16,788 nt of DNA, taken from Deltaproteobacteria bacterium. GTDB taxonomy: Bacteria; Desulfobacterota; Syntrophia; Syntrophales; Smithellaceae. The first letter of the stretch is position 1. Every line of letters begins with the position of its first letter. Of this stretch, positions 5,131 to 11,507 are shown piece after piece. Position numbers and translations under genes: made by a program. The notes under the pieces are model-generated. The model was not told the DNA's origin. It worked only from the letters and a program-made list of their open reading frames with translations, and made no database searches. The DNA lies in contig SBEK01000084.1 of the NCBI GenBank assembly GCA_009668925.1, positions 1 through 16,788 on the forward strand, written 5' to 3'.

Positions 5131-6291
5131 ATGAAGAAATATTTAGTTGCTGTCTCTGTATTATTGATTCTCTTCGGGGGAACTGTTTGCGCGCATTCTG
5201 CGGAATTTACCATGATAGAGGAAGGATCTGCCTTGGTCAACGGAACACTCATTGACGGGACTGGCAGAGCACCTCTGCCGGACGCCGTGGTGTTAATCGA
5301 AGGTGATCGAATCACGGCCGTAGGCACGCGTTCGACCGTTGACGTTCCGAAGAGGTTCAGGATTGTGGATGCTCGGGGCGGTACGATTCTCCCCGGTATT
5401 ATTAATGCGCATGTTCATGCCCTTTGTCGGGAAGGCGCATATCTGTCTTGGGCCGAGGCCGGAGTAACAACTGTCCGTGATTTGATGGCTTGTCCTTTCG
5501 ACAAAGACTTTGCAATACGGGATCGCGTCAACAGGAATCCCTTGAATGCCCGAGTGGTGATGGCTGGCCCTCAGATGACCAGCATTGGAGGATTTGCTCC
5601 TGCGCCGGAATACAACATTTATGTCCGCTCAAATGAAGACGCAATCGTGCAGGCCGAACGGATAATAAAAGAAGGGGCGGATCAACTGAAAATACTGTTG
5701 GACTCTACCGAGGAGCTTCCCCTGTTATCTCCTGAAATAGTTCGGGCCATAGTAGAAACCGGTCATAAACGCGGTAAACGTATCTCGGCACACGTCAGCT
5801 TAAGTCGGGATGCAGAATTGGCGCTGACCGCAGGGTGCGACGACTTGGCCCATATGGTAGTTGACGAACTGCCAGTCGGCCTTGCTAAGAGAATGGCGGA
5901 TTCAGGAATTCTCTGGATCCCGACTATCGAAGTCAGGATGGCGACGGCGCGCGGCCGCAACGTTATAAAAAACTTGCGAAAGTTTGTGGAAGCCGGCGGC
6001 AGGGTGGCTCTGGGTACGGATTACAGCGAATATTTCGCTGAGTTTGAAATGGGGATACCGTTGAAAGAAATGGAGTGGATGCGGGAGGCAGGCATGACCC
6101 CGATGCAGATCATCGTTGCTTCAACCGGAAATGCGGCCGAAGCTTGCGGACTGAGAGATAAAACGGGTACGGTGGAAGCGGGAAAGCTTGCCGATCTCAT
6201 TATTGTGGGAGACGATCCTTTGAAGGATTTGAAGACATTGAAGCACGTACGAATCGTAATGCACTCTGGTATTATCGTGAGGCAGGATTGA
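5131..6291 (+). CDS. Secreted amidohydrolase (imidazolonepropionase/prolidase-like)
   Basis: A 386-residue enzyme of the metal-dependent amidohydrolase superfamily. The ATG at 5131 begins a signal peptide (MKKYLVAVSVLLILFGG, cleavage near AHSAE), with AAGG 12 nt upstream; an in-frame TTG at 5119 adds only four residues. Motifs in order: small beta domain with DGTGRAPLPDAVVLIEGDRI, metal site HVH in PGIINAHVHA, VTTVRDL, a Lys in DQLKILLD that may be the bridging lysine, histidines in ISAHVS and DLAHMV, the catalytic Asp in ALGTDYSE, and the closing GTVEAGKLADLIIVGDDPL. Such enzymes hydrolyse cyclic amides or Xaa-Pro dipeptides; the substrate here is unknown. Export suggests a periplasmic role. 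It lies between the TA pair and attC site 5, probably within the cassette. Confidence 0.85.
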   Translation: MKKYLVAVSVLLILFGGTVCAHSAEFTMIEEGSALVNGTLIDGTGRAPLPDAVVLIEGDRITAVGTRSTVDVPKRFRIVDARGGTILPGIINAHVHALCREGAYLSWAEAGVTTVRDLMACPFDKDFAIRDRVNRNPLNARVVMAGPQMTSIGGFAPAPEYNIYVRSNEDAIVQAERIIKEGADQLKILLDSTEELPLLSPEIVRAIVETGHKRGKRISAHVSLSRDAELALTAGCDDLAHMVVDELPVGLAKRMADSGILWIPTIEVRMATARGRNVIKNLRKFVEAGGRVALGTDYSEYFAEFEMGIPLKEMEWMREAGMTPMQIIVASTGNAAEACGLRDKTGTVEAGKLADLIIVGDDPLKDLKTLKHVRIVMHSGIIVRQD

Positions 6292-6388
6292 TTTTCCAAA
6301 ATAAGTGGGATATTGCTTGCCGTGGGCAAAAGATAGTCAATGAAGGGTACATCAAAGCAGGGGATCGACTTCTATAAAATACAGAATC

Positions 6389-6445
6389 GTATAACGAGAT
6401 CAATCCACCCGATCGCTAATGCTCCGGCTGACTTTTTCGTCGGCA
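6389..6445 (+). repeat. attC recombination site 5 (shortened, R' altered)
   Basis: R'' is GTATAAC (6389-6395). L'' ends CACCCG (6406-6411) with the CCGATCGC block, and L' is CGGCTGACT (6425-6433), followed by TTTTC. The inner hairpin is nearly gone (GCTAATGC, 6414-6421), and R' reads GTCGGCA (6439-6445) instead of GTTRRRY. It is recognisable by comparison with sites 1 and 4 but may be poorly recombinogenic. Confidence 0.6.
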
Positions 6446-6464
6446 CAAATAAAGACTTTCAAAA

Positions 6465-6496
6465 CCAGTCCGTTTATAGTACTATATTAAGACTGG
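6465..6496 (+). promoter_or_regulatory. Nested palindromic operator of the TA pair at 6506
   Basis: TATAGTACTATA (6475-6486) is a perfect 12-bp palindrome. CCAGTC (6465-6470) and GACTGG (6491-6496) form a second inverted repeat with exactly the same centre (6480.5), 4 nt away on each side. The -10-like TATATT (6483-6488) is embedded in it. The right arm overlaps the ribosome-binding site GGAGG (6495-6499). This fits autorepression by the antitoxin or TA complex. Confidence 0.65.
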
Positions 6497-6505
6497 AGGT
6501 AATAC

Positions 6506-6787
6506 ATGAATATTTCAAAAGATATAAGACCGATCACCTATCTAAAGGCACGCGCACCTGAATTGTTAAAGCAAATCAACGAAACACATCGGCCCGTATT
6601 GATCACACAAAATGGTGAACCTAAGGCGGTTCTCCAAGATCCGCAGAGCTATGAAAACATGAGAAATGCTATTGGCATACTCAAGCTTCTCTCTCAGGGC
6701 GAAGAAGACATTAAAAAGGGAAAATTCAAATCCCAAGATCAAGTATTTTCGAAAATTGAAAGTATTCTCAAAGATAAAATCGCATGA
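6506..6787 (+). CDS. Antitoxin of the Phd/YefM family (partner of the toxin at 6784)
   Basis: A 93-residue protein from ATG 6506 with GGAGG 6 nt upstream. It begins MNISKDIRPITYLKARAPEL, followed by RPVLITQNGEPKAVLQDPQS and YENM, the standard Phd/YefM scaffold. The C-terminal third is lysine and glutamate rich and probably wraps the toxin. It resembles the antitoxin at 4313 in layout and in the ITQxG/YENM motifs. It is followed by the toxin with a 4-nt ATGA overlap. The pair is the whole content of the cassette between attC sites 5 and 6. Confidence 0.88.
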   Translation: MNISKDIRPITYLKARAPELLKQINETHRPVLITQNGEPKAVLQDPQSYENMRNAIGILKLLSQGEEDIKKGKFKSQDQVFSKIESILKDKIA

Positions 6788-7116
6788 AGAAATCATATAA
6801 CGTATGGTGGTCAGAAACTGCGGAAAATGATCTGGTGTCTCTTGTTGAATATATCGCTAGAGATAATCCCCTTCAAGCAAATAGAATATTCGGCGAAATA
6901 AGAAAACGAGCTGAAAGTCTTAATGCATTTCCTGACAGGGGACGAATGGTTCCGGAATTACAAAATCAGGGAATCACATTATACCGTGAACTCATTATCG
7001 AGCCATGGCGTTTAATGTATAGAGTATCAAAAGACAGCGTTTATGTTTTATCAGTTCTGGATTCGCGGCAAAATGTTGAGGACATCCTACTTCAAAGACT
7101 TATCGCATGGAAATAA
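6784..7116 (+). CDS. Type II toxin of the RelE/ParE superfamily
   Basis: A 110-residue protein with ParE/RelE features: VWWSETAENDLVSLVEYIAR at the N-terminus, FPDRGRMVPEL in the loop, YRELIIEPWRLMYRV as the central strands, and VYVLSVLDSRQNVEDIL near the C-terminus. The DSRQ segment with an R-Q/N-D tail is typical of the plasmid-stabilisation subgroup. The target (gyrase or mRNA) cannot be decided from sequence. It is translationally coupled to its antitoxin (ATGA, 6784-6787). It shares overall organisation with the 4591 toxin but differs over most positions. Confidence 0.88.
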   Translation: MKKSYNVWWSETAENDLVSLVEYIARDNPLQANRIFGEIRKRAESLNAFPDRGRMVPELQNQGITLYRELIIEPWRLMYRVSKDSVYVLSVLDSRQNVEDILLQRLIAWK

Positions 7117-7120
7117 AAAA

Positions 7121-7188
7121 TGCCAACAAAGTCGCTTAAGCTGATCGCCGCGCCCGGGGGGCTGCTCCGGCTCAGTTTTTCGTGAGGC
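7121..7188 (+). repeat. attC recombination site 6 (R' altered)
   Basis: R'' is TGCCAAC (7121-7127). L'' GCTTAAGCTG (7134-7143) pairs with L' CGGCTCAGT (7168-7176) using wobble pairs and one extra base. CTGATCGC replaces CCGATCGC. L' is followed by TTTTC and R' GTGAGGC (7182-7188) in place of GTTRRRY. The inner region 7147-7165 is G+C rich with GGG/CCC pairing. GAGG in R' also serves as the ribosome-binding site of the next gene. Confidence 0.65.
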
Positions 7189-7195
7189 ATATGGG

Positions 7196-7990
7196 ATGGA
7201 CGATCTTCTTCGCAACCTCTTCCGGTTTCTGGTTATTGCCGCGGTCCTTCTGATTTCGTTCGGGTTGATTTGGCTGGCAACCAAGACCACGTTCTATCGC
7301 GACTGGGAGAAGAAGCAACGTCAGCGCGAGATCGAGGAGCGGAAGAGCCGCCCCAAGCCTTCATGGGCCGATGATCCGATCGCCGAATCCATCGAATGGA
7401 CGGGAACAGCGGCCTTTGGGGCGGAGCCCAGCGCGAATCCAAAGGGAGCCGTGGTGCGGCTCGGTGCGGTCGGCGCCAACAGGATCGGGTTTAGTCCCCC
7501 CTCGACACGGAGATGGCATACCGCTATGCTCTTCATGGGCGTCGTGGGCTATATCCTCGCTTTCATCGGAACAGGTTCGTTCACAACCGCTCTTTTGGCT
7601 CCGTTCATCTGCTTGATGCTGAGTATCCTGGCCGAGTTCTACACGCGGTCCATCGCCGACAGGTTGTCCTTCGACAGGCAGCTCGGAATATACTGGCGGG
7701 GCAAGACAGTGCCCGCCCCCCTCACCGGTGCCGCGTCTACCGAAAAAGCCGGCCGGATCTCCGACGTTTACGCGCTTCAGCTGGTCAGTACCCGCAGGTA
7801 TGTCGGAAACCCTCGCGTGGGAGCAGACGGCTCCGGCTACAAGGAGTTTCCCACGCATGAGTTAAACCTCGTGCTGAAGGACGCGACGAGGCTCAGTATC
7901 GTCTGCGATGACGATTACGGAAGAATCGACCGGGGCGCCAGGGTCCTCGCCGATTTCCTGCAGAAGCCGCTATGGAAACCGTATCAATAA
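7196..7990 (+). CDS. Membrane protein of unknown function with C-terminal soluble domain
   Basis: A 264-residue protein from ATG 7196 (GAGG 8 nt upstream, inside attC site 6). Three hydrophobic segments are visible: about 10-28, 108-125 and 129-148. A charged, Arg/Lys/Glu-rich linker follows the first. The C-terminal 110 residues are soluble and contain DRLSFDRQLGIYWRGK and FPTHELNLVLKDATRLSIVC, ending VLADFLQKPLW. That arrangement resembles bacterial PH-like membrane-associated domains, but I do not recognise a named family. It is G+C rich compared with the neighbouring TA genes, and is the sole gene of its cassette. No function assigned. Confidence 0.75.
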   Translation: MDDLLRNLFRFLVIAAVLLISFGLIWLATKTTFYRDWEKKQRQREIEERKSRPKPSWADDPIAESIEWTGTAAFGAEPSANPKGAVVRLGAVGANRIGFSPPSTRRWHTAMLFMGVVGYILAFIGTGSFTTALLAPFICLMLSILAEFYTRSIADRLSFDRQLGIYWRGKTVPAPLTGAASTEKAGRISDVYALQLVSTRRYVGNPRVGADGSGYKEFPTHELNLVLKDATRLSIVCDDDYGRIDRGARVLADFLQKPLWKPYQ

Positions 7991-8021
7991 TAGTACGTCT
8001 CGCCTCCACCCTGCCAGTCCC

Positions 8022-8095
8022 GCGCCTATCAATAGGTTGCACCGACGATCTCCGCACTGCACGCTCGGCATGCTGCTGAACCTGAGCGTTATAGT
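8022..8095 (+). repeat. Candidate attC site of a different sequence type
   Basis: R'-like GTTATAG (8088-8094) is preceded by TGAGC (5 nt) and TGAACC (8077-8082). TGAACC pairs with GGTTGCA (8035-8041), leaving one extrahelical G (8039) as in true attC sites. An inner CCGA/TCGG pair (8042-8045/8065-8068) is present. The R'' position (CCTATCAA region) lacks AAC and the CCGATCGC block is absent. It lies right after the membrane protein gene, where an attC is expected. Confidence 0.4.
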
Positions 8096-8145
8096 TGAAT
8101 GCAAATACATATATATTGTCAATACATATGTGATATAATCAAATC

Positions 8146-8237
8146 ATGAAGACATTTGAGTGGAACGAAGGTTGGTCATTATGAGCACAAAATCTCCCGA
8201 AAAAAATGGGGGTCCCGTATACCAAGCGGCGAAATAG
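8146..8237 (+). pseudogene. Relic of a BrnT-like toxin gene N-terminus
   Basis: ATG 8146 encodes MKTFEWNEG and then WSL before TGA (8182-8184). FEWNE at this position is the canonical BrnT start (compare the FDWNE remnant at 3657). The rest of the toxin is missing. A second short frame, ATG 8181 to TAG 8237 (18 codons), follows and may be the remains of a fused gene. The A/T-rich stretch 8100-8145 with TATAAT (8134-8139) and the palindrome ACATATGT (8124-8131) could be the old BrnTA promoter, but no -35 lies at proper distance. Now it sits upstream of the thioesterase gene and may supply its transcription. Confidence 0.45.
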
Positions 8238-8253
8238 GATAAGGAGGATGAAC

Positions 8254-8676
8254 GTGATCGAATCCGCGAAACGCGATGAGGAATTCACCCACATGGCCCA
8301 CAGCCTGATGCCCTTTACCCGGGAGCTGGGCTTCGAGGTCATCGAAGCAAAACCGGAAATGGTTTTGGCTCGTGCCCGGTGGGCAGCCGAGCGCTGTACC
8401 TCAGGGGGTATACTCCACGGCGGATATCTGATGGCCGTGGCCGACGCGGCGGGTGCGGGATGCGCCGGCCTCAATCTGCCCCAGGGGGCCTGGATGACCA
8501 CCATCGAATCGAAAACCAATTTTTTCCGGGGGGTGACGGAGGGCGTTATTGAAATCGTGACCGTCCCCGTCAACATCGGCCGGACGACAATTACGGTTCA
8601 GACGGATATTTTCAACGACAAGGGAAAACTTGTCAGCCGGACGACGCAGACCCAATATATAATCCCTTCTCCATGA
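8254..8676 (+). CDS. Hotdog-fold PaaI-type acyl-CoA thioesterase
   Basis: The GTG at 8254 is preferred: AAGGAGG (8241-8247) sits 6 nt before it, whereas the ATG at 8248 directly abuts that site. The 140-aa product has the hotdog thioesterase signature GGILHGGYLMAVADAAGA (51-68): His55-Gly-Gly and Asp64 at the usual active-site positions. It continues IESKTNFFRGV and ends in VSRTTQTQY. Family members hydrolyse acyl- or aryl-CoA thioesters in the cytoplasm as homodimers or tetramers. Within the array it follows the BrnT relic and precedes a YoeB relic. The natural substrate cannot be inferred. Confidence 0.82.
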   Translation: MIESAKRDEEFTHMAHSLMPFTRELGFEVIEAKPEMVLARARWAAERCTSGGILHGGYLMAVADAAGAGCAGLNLPQGAWMTTIESKTNFFRGVTEGVIEIVTVPVNIGRTTITVQTDIFNDKGKLVSRTTQTQYIIPSP

Positions 8677-8721
8677 CGAACCGATAACAGGGAAGGTTTG
8701 ATGCAGGAAAGGGACACCTCC

Positions 8722-8760
8722 ATGGTAAAGATTATCAGAGTAGCGGCGCATTACGAATAA
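8722..8760 (+). pseudogene. Relic of a YoeB-family toxin C-terminus
   Basis: The frame at 8722-8760 reads MVKIIRVAAHYE then TAA. It matches the end of the intact YoeB toxin at 2040-2303 (VKVIRMWTHYE), and the DNA matches over AAG..ATCAGA and GCATTACGAATAA. Nothing upstream in frame resembles the rest of the toxin. It is probably what remains of a deleted TA cassette fused to the thioesterase cassette. Confidence 0.5.
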
Positions 8761-8782
8761 ACTCTCATATACAAATTATAAG

Positions 8783-8838
8783 GCCGGCCAGGATTGCGCC
8801 GATCGCCGCAGCGCCTCTTAAAACTTGGCTTTTAGCTG
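8783..8838 (+). repeat. Degenerate attC site 7
   Basis: GCCGATCGCCGC (8798-8809) matches the left arm of the other sites, and TTGGCTTTTAGC (8825-8836) resembles a damaged L' plus spacer. No GTT-type R' and no proper inner right arm can be found, and R'' is doubtful (GGCCGGC at 8782-8788). It lies between the YoeB relic and the DapF-like gene, where a cassette boundary is expected. Confidence 0.42.
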
Positions 8839-8848
8839 GAAAAGATAA

Positions 8849-9709
8849 ATGAAATATTTAAAATATCATGCCCTGGGTAATGACTACATTGTGTTGAGGC
8901 CGGATTATTTTCAGGCGGCGATGACGCCGGAAACCGTGCGTCTCATATGCCACCGTAACTATGGCATCGGCTCTGACGGAATTCTTTACGGCCCTCTGGA
9001 GAGCAAGTCATGCGATTTTGGCCTGCGCATTTTTAATCCGGACGGGAGTGAAGCGGAAAAGAGCGGCAACGGTCTTCGCATCTTCGCACGGTCGCTTTAT
9101 GATGAAGGGCTGGTAAAGGAACAACCGTTTTCAGTGGAAACCCCCGGCGGAATTGTTTCGTGCAAAATTGAAAATGGCGGCAGTATCGTTACCGTGCAAA
9201 TGGGAAGCGTGAGTTTTGACAGCCGGAGCATTCCGGTCACAGGCCCGCCTCGTGAAGTATTGAATGAAGAACTTTGCCTAGAAGGACAGCGCTTCACTTT
9301 TTGCGCGGCTTCCGTCGGCAATCCCCATTGTGTCATTTTAACGGACAACCCATCCCGGCGCGATGCCGAGCGCTACGGCACGCTGATCGAAAACGACTCG
9401 CGCTTTCCCCATCGCATCAACGTGCAGTTCATGAAGGTTATGGACAGGGGAAATATTCAGATTGAGATATGGGAGCGGGGTGCCGGCTACACGCTCGCGT
9501 CCGGAAGCAGCAGCACCGCCGCGGCGGCAGTCGCCTATAAACTGGGATTATGTGATCAAAACATCAATGTTCATATGCCGGGCGGCAGCTTGAAAATAAG
9601 TTTTAGCCATGATTTTCTGGCAACCATGACGGGGCCTGTGGCTAAAGTCTGCGAAGGTGTTATGGCGGATGAAATGTTTGCTGAGGCCGAGCGTTCAGCC
9701 GGCCGCTGA
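8849..9709 (+). CDS. DapF-like epimerase homologue lacking both catalytic cysteines
   Basis: A 286-residue protein with the full diaminopimelate-epimerase fold pattern: MKYLKYHALGNDYIV, the RNYGIGSDGIL loop, FNPDGSEAEKSGNG, SVGNPHCV, and IWERGAGYTLASGSS. In true DapF the two catalytic Cys lie in C-G-N-G and in GAGETLACG. Here they are Ser72 and Ser218, and the Glu of GAGET is Tyr214. Substrate-contact regions (N11, N159-P160, E209-R210) are retained. It is thus a paralogue, perhaps an isomerase with other chemistry or a binding protein, not an assured lysine/peptidoglycan pathway enzyme. The ATG at 8849 has a weak GGAAAAG site about 8 nt upstream. It is the last clear cassette gene, and its TGA lies inside attC-like site 8. 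Confidence 0.8.
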   Translation: MKYLKYHALGNDYIVLRPDYFQAAMTPETVRLICHRNYGIGSDGILYGPLESKSCDFGLRIFNPDGSEAEKSGNGLRIFARSLYDEGLVKEQPFSVETPGGIVSCKIENGGSIVTVQMGSVSFDSRSIPVTGPPREVLNEELCLEGQRFTFCAASVGNPHCVILTDNPSRRDAERYGTLIENDSRFPHRINVQFMKVMDRGNIQIEIWERGAGYTLASGSSSTAAAAVAYKLGLCDQNINVHMPGGSLKISFSHDFLATMTGPVAKVCEGVMADEMFAEAERSAGR

Positions 9710-9748
9710 GCCGATCGCAGCACCTCCGGGGGCTTTTCATTCCCTGCC
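9701..9748 (+). repeat. Degenerate attC site 8, probable right end of the array
   Basis: GCTGAGCCGATCGCAGC (9705-9721) is nearly identical to the left half of site 4 (GAGCCGATCGCAGC). The right half CTCCGGGGGCTTTTCATT (9724-9741) looks like CTCCGG..GCTTTTCGTT with the inner arm lost and R' mutated. A GCCGGC repeat (9698-9703, 9746-9751) flanks it. No site of this family was seen further right. Confidence 0.48.
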
Positions 9749-9858
9749 GGCGTCAAAGGCGCTGATGCTTTATCAGGGCAACCTGATAACCATCACGGAA
9801 GATGATAGTGTAGCCCGTGCGTTCGAAAAAACAATAAACCAAAAAAGGAGGCGTCACG

Positions 9859-10230
9859 ATGATCCCGGAAAAATTACTGGAAATCATGAAACAAGACGGA
9901 GTAGTTGCCATTGCGACATTGGGAAAGGATGGGCCGCATATGGTCAATACCTGGAATAGCTACTTGAGAATATCGTCAGACGAACGGCTATTCATTCCTG
10001 CCGGCTATATGCATAAGACAGAGGCGAACGTTGCCCACAACCCCAATGTGCTGATCACTCTGGGAAGCAGCAAGGTCAAGGGTCTGCACGGGGCCGGCGC
10101 CGGATTCCTGATCAAGGGAAAGGCGGCGTTTATCACATCCGGACCCGATTTTGATTTCATGAAAGCGAAGTTCAGTTGGCTGAGAGCTACCTTGGCTGTG
10201 ACCATCGAATCCGCTACGCAAACGTGGTAG
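9859..10230 (+). CDS. Pyridoxamine 5'-phosphate oxidase-fold (FMN-binding) protein
   Basis: A 123-residue protein from ATG 9859, with AAGGAGG (9843-9849) 9 nt upstream. It starts MIPEKLLEIMKQDGVVAIAT, then TLGKDGPHMVNTWNSY, IPAGYMHKTEANVAHNPNVL and KGKAAFITSGPDFDFMKAKF. This is the split-barrel flavin-binding fold of PPOX-like proteins in a small, stand-alone form. Members bind FMN, F420 or heme in the cytoplasm and act in redox reactions; the specific reaction is unknown. It is closely followed (70 nt) by the [2Fe-2S] protein gene, so a shared redox role is plausible. It is the first gene right of the integron-like region. Confidence 0.8.
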   Translation: MIPEKLLEIMKQDGVVAIATLGKDGPHMVNTWNSYLRISSDERLFIPAGYMHKTEANVAHNPNVLITLGSSKVKGLHGAGAGFLIKGKAAFITSGPDFDFMKAKFSWLRATLAVTIESATQTW

Positions 10231-10266
10231 ACAAAAGTGGTGGACCGCCGGGATTACCTTCGGCAG

Positions 10267-10282
10267 CGCCTGAACCCAGGCG
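10267..10282 (+). repeat. Small hairpin between the PPOX-like and [2Fe-2S] genes
   Basis: CGCCTG (10267-10272), loop AACC, CAGGCG (10277-10282): a perfect 6-bp stem with a tetraloop just upstream of the AGGA ribosome-binding site. No T-run follows. It may be an mRNA stability or translation element. Confidence 0.35.
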
Positions 10283-10299
10283 TTATCTGCAGGACATGG

Positions 10300-10593
10300 A
10301 TGATGAACCTATTTAACAAAACGGCTGACCCTGAAGATCATTTCAAAGAAGATGATTGGGTATGCTATTGCTTTCGATATACCCGCAGAGACATTGAGCA
10401 GGACTTTATGAAGAACGGGCACTCAACCATCCTCGAAAAAATCATAAAGGAAAAAAGCAGCGGCCGTTGTGAATGCGGGGTGAAAAGTCCCAAAGGCAAG
10501 TGATGCCTGGGTGATGTCCGCCAGGTGGTGGAAGCAATCAAAAGCAAAGCAAGCACAGGAATGGATCACGGGCGAATTCAATTTGATTTATGA
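10300..10593 (+). CDS. Probable selenoprotein: CopZ/BFD-like [2Fe-2S] protein with in-frame UGA
   Basis: Reading from ATG 10300 (AGGA at 10291; ATG 10303 equally possible), residues 20-60 hold a [2Fe-2S] site: VCYCFRYTRRDIEQDF with Cys22 and Cys24, then RCECGVKSPKGK with Cys57 and Cys59. The frame meets TGA at 10501-10503 and continues CLGDVRQVVEAIKSKA to a TGA at 10591-10593 (97 aa). Cysteine homologues I recall of this domain carry a C-C-L-G-x-V motif after N-P-x-G; here the first Cys of that pair is the TGA, the classic Cys-to-Sec replacement. A hairpin directly follows (10504-10510 with 10521-10527, loop 10511-10520), in the place of a bacterial SECIS. Without Sec insertion the product would be 67 residues. 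It may chaperone a metal or carry electrons with the adjacent flavoprotein. Confidence 0.65.
10504..10527 (+). promoter_or_regulatory. Putative bacterial SECIS hairpin
   Basis: TGCCTGG (10504-10510) pairs with CCAGGTG (10521-10527): five Watson-Crick pairs at the loop side plus G-U and U-G closing pairs, with a 10-nt loop containing GATGTC. It begins immediately after the in-frame TGA, as SelB-dependent hairpins do, although the loop lies somewhat closer to the TGA than in E. coli fdhF. Confidence 0.45.
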
Positions 10594-10667
10594 TGAAAAT
10601 TGATTTACCATTATTTCATAGCGATGGGTGATTATTTGACGGGCACGATAAGATCAGGGATAGATAT

Positions 10668-11486
10668 ATGATAAAAGAATTCAGTCTGGAAGGCAAAGTT
10701 GCCCTGGTGACGGGGGCCGGACGGGGCATCGGCAGGGCTATCGCGTCAACGTTCGCCGAGGCCGGCGCCGATATTGTTGCCGCAAGCAGAACGCCGCAGG
10801 AATTGGATGAAACGGCCGAAGAGGTCATGATGCATGGACGCCGCTGCGTCACCGTTCCCACCGATATTAACAACGCCGATCAGGTAAAAAGGCTTGTGGA
10901 TACGGCACTGGCGATGTTTGACAAAATAGACATCCTCGTCAATAACGCGGGGCTGGATTCTCTGAGGATGACGGTTCCCGTGCCGGGCGCGGAAAAAATG
11001 AAACTTGCCCAGCTGTTTCCGGATTTGAACGAACCGCTCTCGGACGAGGAGTGGAATGAAATCTGGAACACCAATGTCAAGGGAGGATACGATCTGACCC
11101 GGCTGGTGATTCCCGGTATGATCCAGAATAAAAAAGGAAAAATCATTAATATCGTATCGACCGCCGCCGTTAAATACACAGCCCTGCAGGGCGTTTATCC
11201 GGCGACGAAATCCGCGATCGTCGCCCTTTCCAGGAGTCTGGCAAATGAACTGGGCCGATTCAACATCACGGTCAATTGCATCGGACCCGGCGGGGTGGCG
11301 ACGGCGATGCTGGAAAAAATCCATACCAGCGAGAAAGCAAAACAGGATTACCTTCGGTCGGTCCCGCTCCGGAGATTCGGCGAGCCGCGTGAAGTGGGTC
11401 TGCTCGCTTTGTATCTGGCTTCCGAAGCTGCGGACTATATGACCGGCCAAACGTTGTATCTCGACGGCGGATATACGATTTCCTGA
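10668..11486 (+). CDS. Short-chain dehydrogenase/reductase (SDR)
   Basis: A 272-residue classical SDR from ATG 10668 (AGGGA 7 nt upstream). Cofactor loop TGAGRGIG (15-22), NNAG (92-95), catalytic Ser164 in NIVST, Tyr177 and Lys181 in YPATK, and the C-terminal TGQTLYLDGGYTIS. The Arg41 after the second strand (SRT) hints at NADP(H) preference. An unusual insert of about 20 residues (101-125, with EKMKLAQLFPDL) follows NNAG and probably shapes the substrate pocket. Related enzymes include 3-oxoacyl-ACP reductases and sugar or alcohol dehydrogenases. It lies 150 nt before the acyl-CoA-ligase-like gene, suggesting acyl-chain or alcohol metabolism. Confidence 0.88.
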   Translation: MIKEFSLEGKVALVTGAGRGIGRAIASTFAEAGADIVAASRTPQELDETAEEVMMHGRRCVTVPTDINNADQVKRLVDTALAMFDKIDILVNNAGLDSLRMTVPVPGAEKMKLAQLFPDLNEPLSDEEWNEIWNTNVKGGYDLTRLVIPGMIQNKKGKIINIVSTAAVKYTALQGVYPATKSAIVALSRSLANELGRFNITVNCIGPGGVATAMLEKIHTSEKAKQDYLRSVPLRRFGEPREVGLLALYLASEAADYMTGQTLYLDGGYTIS

Positions 11487-11507
11487 TTCCGCAGGGCGCC
11501 GACAATG

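Noticed and set aside
8116..8139. TTGTCA and TATAAT as a promoter for the thioesterase
   Set aside because: The spacer is only 12 bp, too short for a standard sigma70 promoter, so only the -10-like box is mentioned.
10268..10290. GCGTTATCTGC resembling an attC R' box
   Set aside because: No L''/L' pair with the right spacing and no CCGATCGC block; the local structure is only a small CGCCTG/CAGGCG hairpin.
10746..11450. 234-codon minus-strand frame
   Set aside because: Shadow of the SDR gene; composition and lack of motifs indicate no coding role.
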